Positions 13,502 through 15,200 of a DNA stretch of 15,200 bases are shown here, one piece after another (the first letter of the stretch is position 1; each line of letters starts with the position of its first letter). The notes under the pieces were generated by a model that was not told where the DNA came from, did not search any database, and was given only the letters and a program-made list of their open reading frames with translations. Source of the stretch: Candidatus Shapirobacteria bacterium (GTDB lineage: Bacteria; Patescibacteriota; Microgenomatia; UBA12405); NCBI GenBank assembly GCA_023245435.1, contig JAHFKH010000018.1, forward strand, positions 1 through 15,200. Reading direction: 5' to 3'. A program made the position numbers and the translations under genes.

Positions 13502-13681
13502 AGGTCTAATATAAATACTCTGTTGACAATTAAATCTAAATGGACATCTAAATACTATTAATTCATCTAGACTTTCTCTCTTACCATCAGGTTCAACTGT
13601 ATTTTTCCCCATACACCATCCACATTCTTCTACTGCGTTTAGTGGACTAACTCTTTCACAACCCATTACAACAACACTCAT
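13466..13681 (-). CDS. Possible small Cys-rich protein between copA and the SHOCT gene
   Basis: A 71-residue minus-strand ORF fills the otherwise empty 240-bp gap after copA and runs 36 bp into the copA 3' end. It has five cysteines: C8, C20-x2-C23, and C46-x5-C52 (MGC, EECGWCMG, FRCPFRFNC), a pattern that could bind metal. In its favour, a minus-strand TATAAT (13693-13688) lies 6 nt before the ATG, the same geometry as several genes here. Against it: no recognised family, arginine codons are mostly AGA (used elsewhere in the window mainly in the accessory minus-strand genes), and it overlaps copA. If real, a cysteine-rich peptide beside copA could be a copper-binding protein; this is speculation. 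Confidence 0.4.
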   Translation of the reverse strand: MSVVVMGCERVSPLNAVEECGWCMGKNTVEPDGKRESLDELIVFRCPFRFNCQQSIYIRPLVQKEMFPGFK

Positions 13682-13704
13682 AATCAGATTATATCAATTT
13701 ATTG

Positions 13705-13741
13705 TTGACATAAACATATTTACCAACTACACTTGTAGTAT
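13705..13741 (+). promoter_or_regulatory. Promoter with CopY-type operator of the SHOCT gene
   Basis: TTGACA (13705-13710), 17-bp spacer, TACACT (13728-13733), 8 nt to the ATG at 13742. The palindrome ACTACA-CT-TGTAGT (13726-13739) is perfect over 6+6 bases. The sequence from the palindrome to the ATG is the same as at copA. Confidence 0.83.
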
Positions 13742-13972
13742 ATGATGAATTATTATTACTATCCCAATCATATGTTTTTTGGCGGTTTTGGTTTATTTTC
13801 CCTACTTTGGGATATTTTAATTATCTGGCTTTTTATCGCCATAATTCGTAAAATATTTTTCAAAACTAAATCAGAATTTAAAAATAAACCTCTCGAAATT
13901 CTCAAACGCCGTTATGCCAAAGGTAAAATCACCAAAAAGCAGTTTGAAGAAATGAAAAAAGATATTATCTAA
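13742..13972 (+). CDS. Tiny membrane protein with a SHOCT domain
   Basis: 76 residues: an aromatic N-terminus (MMNYYYYPNHMFFGGFG) with one histidine and nearby methionines, one TM helix (about 17-39, LLWDILIIWLFIAIIRKIFF), then a basic linker and a C-terminal SHOCT motif (about 52-76, LEILKRRYAKGKITKKQFEEMKKDI). SHOCT domains are short helical modules at the ends of many small bacterial membrane proteins; their molecular role is not settled. Because it has the same operator and promoter as copA, it is probably induced together with the copper pump and may act as a small membrane accessory (inference). The M/H/Y-rich N-terminus could contact copper. Either of the two adjacent ATGs could be used. 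Confidence 0.8.
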   Translation: MMNYYYYPNHMFFGGFGLFSLLWDILIIWLFIAIIRKIFFKTKSEFKNKPLEILKRRYAKGKITKKQFEEMKKDII

Positions 13973-14000
13973 ATTTTGTATATAATAACTAAATAATATA

Positions 14001-14309
14001 ATGTCAGACATATTTGAACAATCAATTCCTTATGATGATGAACAGAGTGCGGCTGAAAATCACAAAATAACTGAAGCTCAACTTAATTCCATTAATTATT
14101 TTAATAATGTTCTGATACCAACAAAGGCAATGGAACATGTCGACAAAAGTTTGCTTTCAGATCGAATTAAACAGGCACAGAAAGGATTTGATACGAATCA
14201 GGAAGTAGCACGTCAAGCTCGGGAAAAAGATCTTGCCTATTTTAATCAATCAAAAACATCAATTAAACCTAAAAATAAATCTTGGTGGAAAGAATTGCTT
14301 GGTTGGTAA
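14001..14309 (+). CDS. Hypothetical cytoplasmic protein downstream of the SHOCT gene
   Basis: 102-residue soluble protein, family not recognised. It is polar and predicted helical (SLLSDRIKQAQKGFDTNQEV and similar), with no cysteine, signal peptide or TM helix, and ends in the aromatic tail SWWKELLGW, which could be an amphipathic membrane- or partner-contacting segment. It starts 28 bp after the SHOCT gene and is probably co-transcribed from the copper promoter, though a TATAAT at 13981-13986 could provide its own. Its stop is 3 bp from the convergent dsbA-like gene stop. Confidence 0.65.
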   Translation: MSDIFEQSIPYDDEQSAAENHKITEAQLNSINYFNNVLIPTKAMEHVDKSLLSDRIKQAQKGFDTNQEVARQAREKDLAYFNQSKTSIKPKNKSWWKELLGW

Positions 14310-14312
14310 TTT

Positions 14313-15104
14313 TTATTTCCCAGCCGCATCAATTGCGCTTTGCATATCGGTAAAGCTATATGCTCCCGAAAAGTTAGTGGTATTGACATAAAAATCAGGT
14401 GTCCCTTGAAACCCAAATTGTGCCGCAATTGCCATATCGCTTGTCAATCGGCCATCATATTTTCCACTATCAATACATGCTTTCATTTCAGTTGGATTAA
14501 CCGCATTTTTCAAAAAAGCCGCCAAATCACCAGATTTAGTTTTATCGTTTTTAACCGTAGTATTAAGCATTTCATAGCCAGCACTACTCATCAATAAATC
14601 ATGAACTTCCCAAAATTTACCTTTTTCATTTGCACAATATTGGGCGACCGTCGCCAGTTCTCCATTACCATGACCATTGGCATATAACCACACAAAACCC
14701 GCCTTACCCTCATCAACCATTTTTCTCATTTCTACAACTGGAGCGACATAAGCCCCTCCATCAGCCTTTAATATAAATTGTTGACCCATTTTTTTGTTCA
14801 ATTCACCATTTTTACCCGATGCTACATGACAAAAAGGACAACTGGGATCCGAAAATTCTACAAATAAAATTTTACTATCTTTGTTTTCAAAAGAAATATT
14901 TTTTCCATCAAACAAACTTTTAACTTGATCCATAGTCACTACTGGCTTTGTTGGTTGTTGTGCGCCGGTAGGAGTGGCCACAGTAGTTCCCAACACATTA
15001 CTATTTTTTCCATAAAAATAACCACTCGTGCCTACTAAACCAACAATTGTTAATACAATTGCCATAACCCCACCAAAACTTATTTTTATTTCATTGTTTT
15101 TCAT
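14313..15104 (-). CDS. Membrane-anchored DsbA-family thiol:disulfide oxidoreductase
   Basis: Thioredoxin-fold oxidoreductase of the DsbA/BdbD type acting outside the membrane. An N-terminal TM anchor (FGGVMAIVLTIVGLVGTSGYFYG) precedes a Thr/Pro/Ala linker; the active site is CPFC in FSDPSCPFCHV; a helical insertion follows; the cis-proline loop is GFQGTPDFYV near the C-terminus. Start chosen at 15104 (MKNNEIKISF), because a minus-strand TATTAT lies 8 nt upstream; an in-frame ATG at 15122 would add MILLIN. Role: forming or isomerising disulfides, perhaps in copper-exposed envelope proteins. The perfect CopY-type operator 23 bp upstream places it in the proposed copper regulon. Thioredoxin reductase or the DsbD-like core of the fusion protein could be redox partners (inference). 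Confidence 0.9.
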   Translation of the reverse strand: MKNNEIKISFGGVMAIVLTIVGLVGTSGYFYGKNSNVLGTTVATPTGAQQPTKPVVTMDQVKSLFDGKNISFENKDSKILFVEFSDPSCPFCHVASGKNGELNKKMGQQFILKADGGAYVAPVVEMRKMVDEGKAGFVWLYANGHGNGELATVAQYCANEKGKFWEVHDLLMSSAGYEMLNTTVKNDKTKSGDLAAFLKNAVNPTEMKACIDSGKYDGRLTSDMAIAAQFGFQGTPDFYVNTTNFSGAYSFTDMQSAIDAAGK

Positions 15105-15126
15105 ATTAATTAATAATATCATAATT

Positions 15127-15140
15127 ACTACACCTGTAGT
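15127..15140. promoter_or_regulatory. CopY-type operator between the dsbA-like gene and a divergent gene
   Basis: ACTACA-CC-TGTAGT, a perfect 6+6 palindrome with a 2-nt centre. It lies upstream of the minus-strand dsbA-like gene (around its -35/spacer if the TATTAT at 15118-15113 is the -10) and at the -35 position of the plus-strand gene that starts at 15169 (TACAAT at 15158-15163, 5 nt before the ATG). It may control both. Confidence 0.75.
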
Positions 15141-15168
15141 TATTTAAATTTATTTGTTACAATTTTAT

Positions 15169-15200
15169 ATGAAAAAATTATTATCTTTTTCTTTTTTGGA
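15169..15200 (+). CDS. Start of a probable exported protein, cut by the window edge
   Basis: Only ten codons are visible: ATG then AAA AAA and hydrophobic codons (MKKLLSFSFL), typical of a signal peptide. A TACAAT box ends 5 nt before the ATG. Being divergent from the dsbA-like gene across a shared CopY-type operator, it is a candidate further member of the copper regulon. The function cannot be judged. Confidence 0.5.
   Translation, partial: MKKLLSFSFL

Noticed and set aside
13523..13528. TTGACA in the copA-SHOCT gap as a plus-strand promoter
   Set aside because: No convincing -10 box at 16-18 bp and no plus-strand gene start follows; probably chance in AT-rich DNA.

Overview
The window is an AT-rich bacterial chromosome segment, densely packed with short spacers. 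The overall style fits a Candidate Phyla Radiation (Patescibacteria) genome, most likely Microgenomates-like: small proteins, reading frames that carry low-complexity or palindromic inserts (ELRITN, LVTRN, PADAKASAFAGGR), few Shine-Dalgarno sequences, and -10 boxes only 5-8 nt before many start codons. This is inference from style; no rRNA or other marker gene is present. UGA appears to be a stop codon (it ends the sigma-factor gene), so the recoded Gracilibacteria/SR1 code is unlikely.

Left part (1-7.2 kb), housekeeping and envelope genes: the 3' part of a stand-alone 5'-3' exonuclease, a GT4 glycosyltransferase, thioredoxin reductase (trxB, minus strand), an ABC-exporter membrane domain with no ATPase, formamidopyrimidine-DNA glycosylase (mutM/fpg), a secreted coiled-coil protein, a strong hairpin terminator and a small lipoprotein. 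A minus-strand operon follows: rubrerythrin, an ECF-type sigma factor and a small three-TM protein.

Right part (7.25-15.2 kb), a copper-handling regulon: a BlaI/CopY-family repressor with extra cysteines; a fusion of HMA domain, DsbD/SafE-like membrane core and cupredoxin domain, followed by a coupled membrane-anchored partner; a Cu(+) P1B-1 ATPase (CopA); a tiny TM+SHOCT protein followed by an unknown protein; and a membrane-anchored DsbA-like thiol oxidoreductase divergent from a signal-peptide gene cut by the window edge. Five near-identical palindromes of the form ACTACA-NN-TGTAGT (the CopY/BlaI operator type) lie directly before the repressor, the fusion, copA, the SHOCT gene and the dsbA-like gene. 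In three of them the palindrome covers the -10 box and reaches almost to the ATG. The proposed logic is that the repressor senses copper through its Cys clusters and releases export (CopA), membrane/periplasmic copper handling (fusion protein) and disulfide-related functions together. Genes without this operator are interspersed (SGNH hydrolase, methyltransferase, HAD hydrolase, a small Cys-rich ORF).

Two classes of dispersed repeat run through the window and enter coding regions in frame: short AT-rich tandem repeats built on TCGTAACT or TCGTAATT (eight loci), and GC-rich palindromic elements (four loci).
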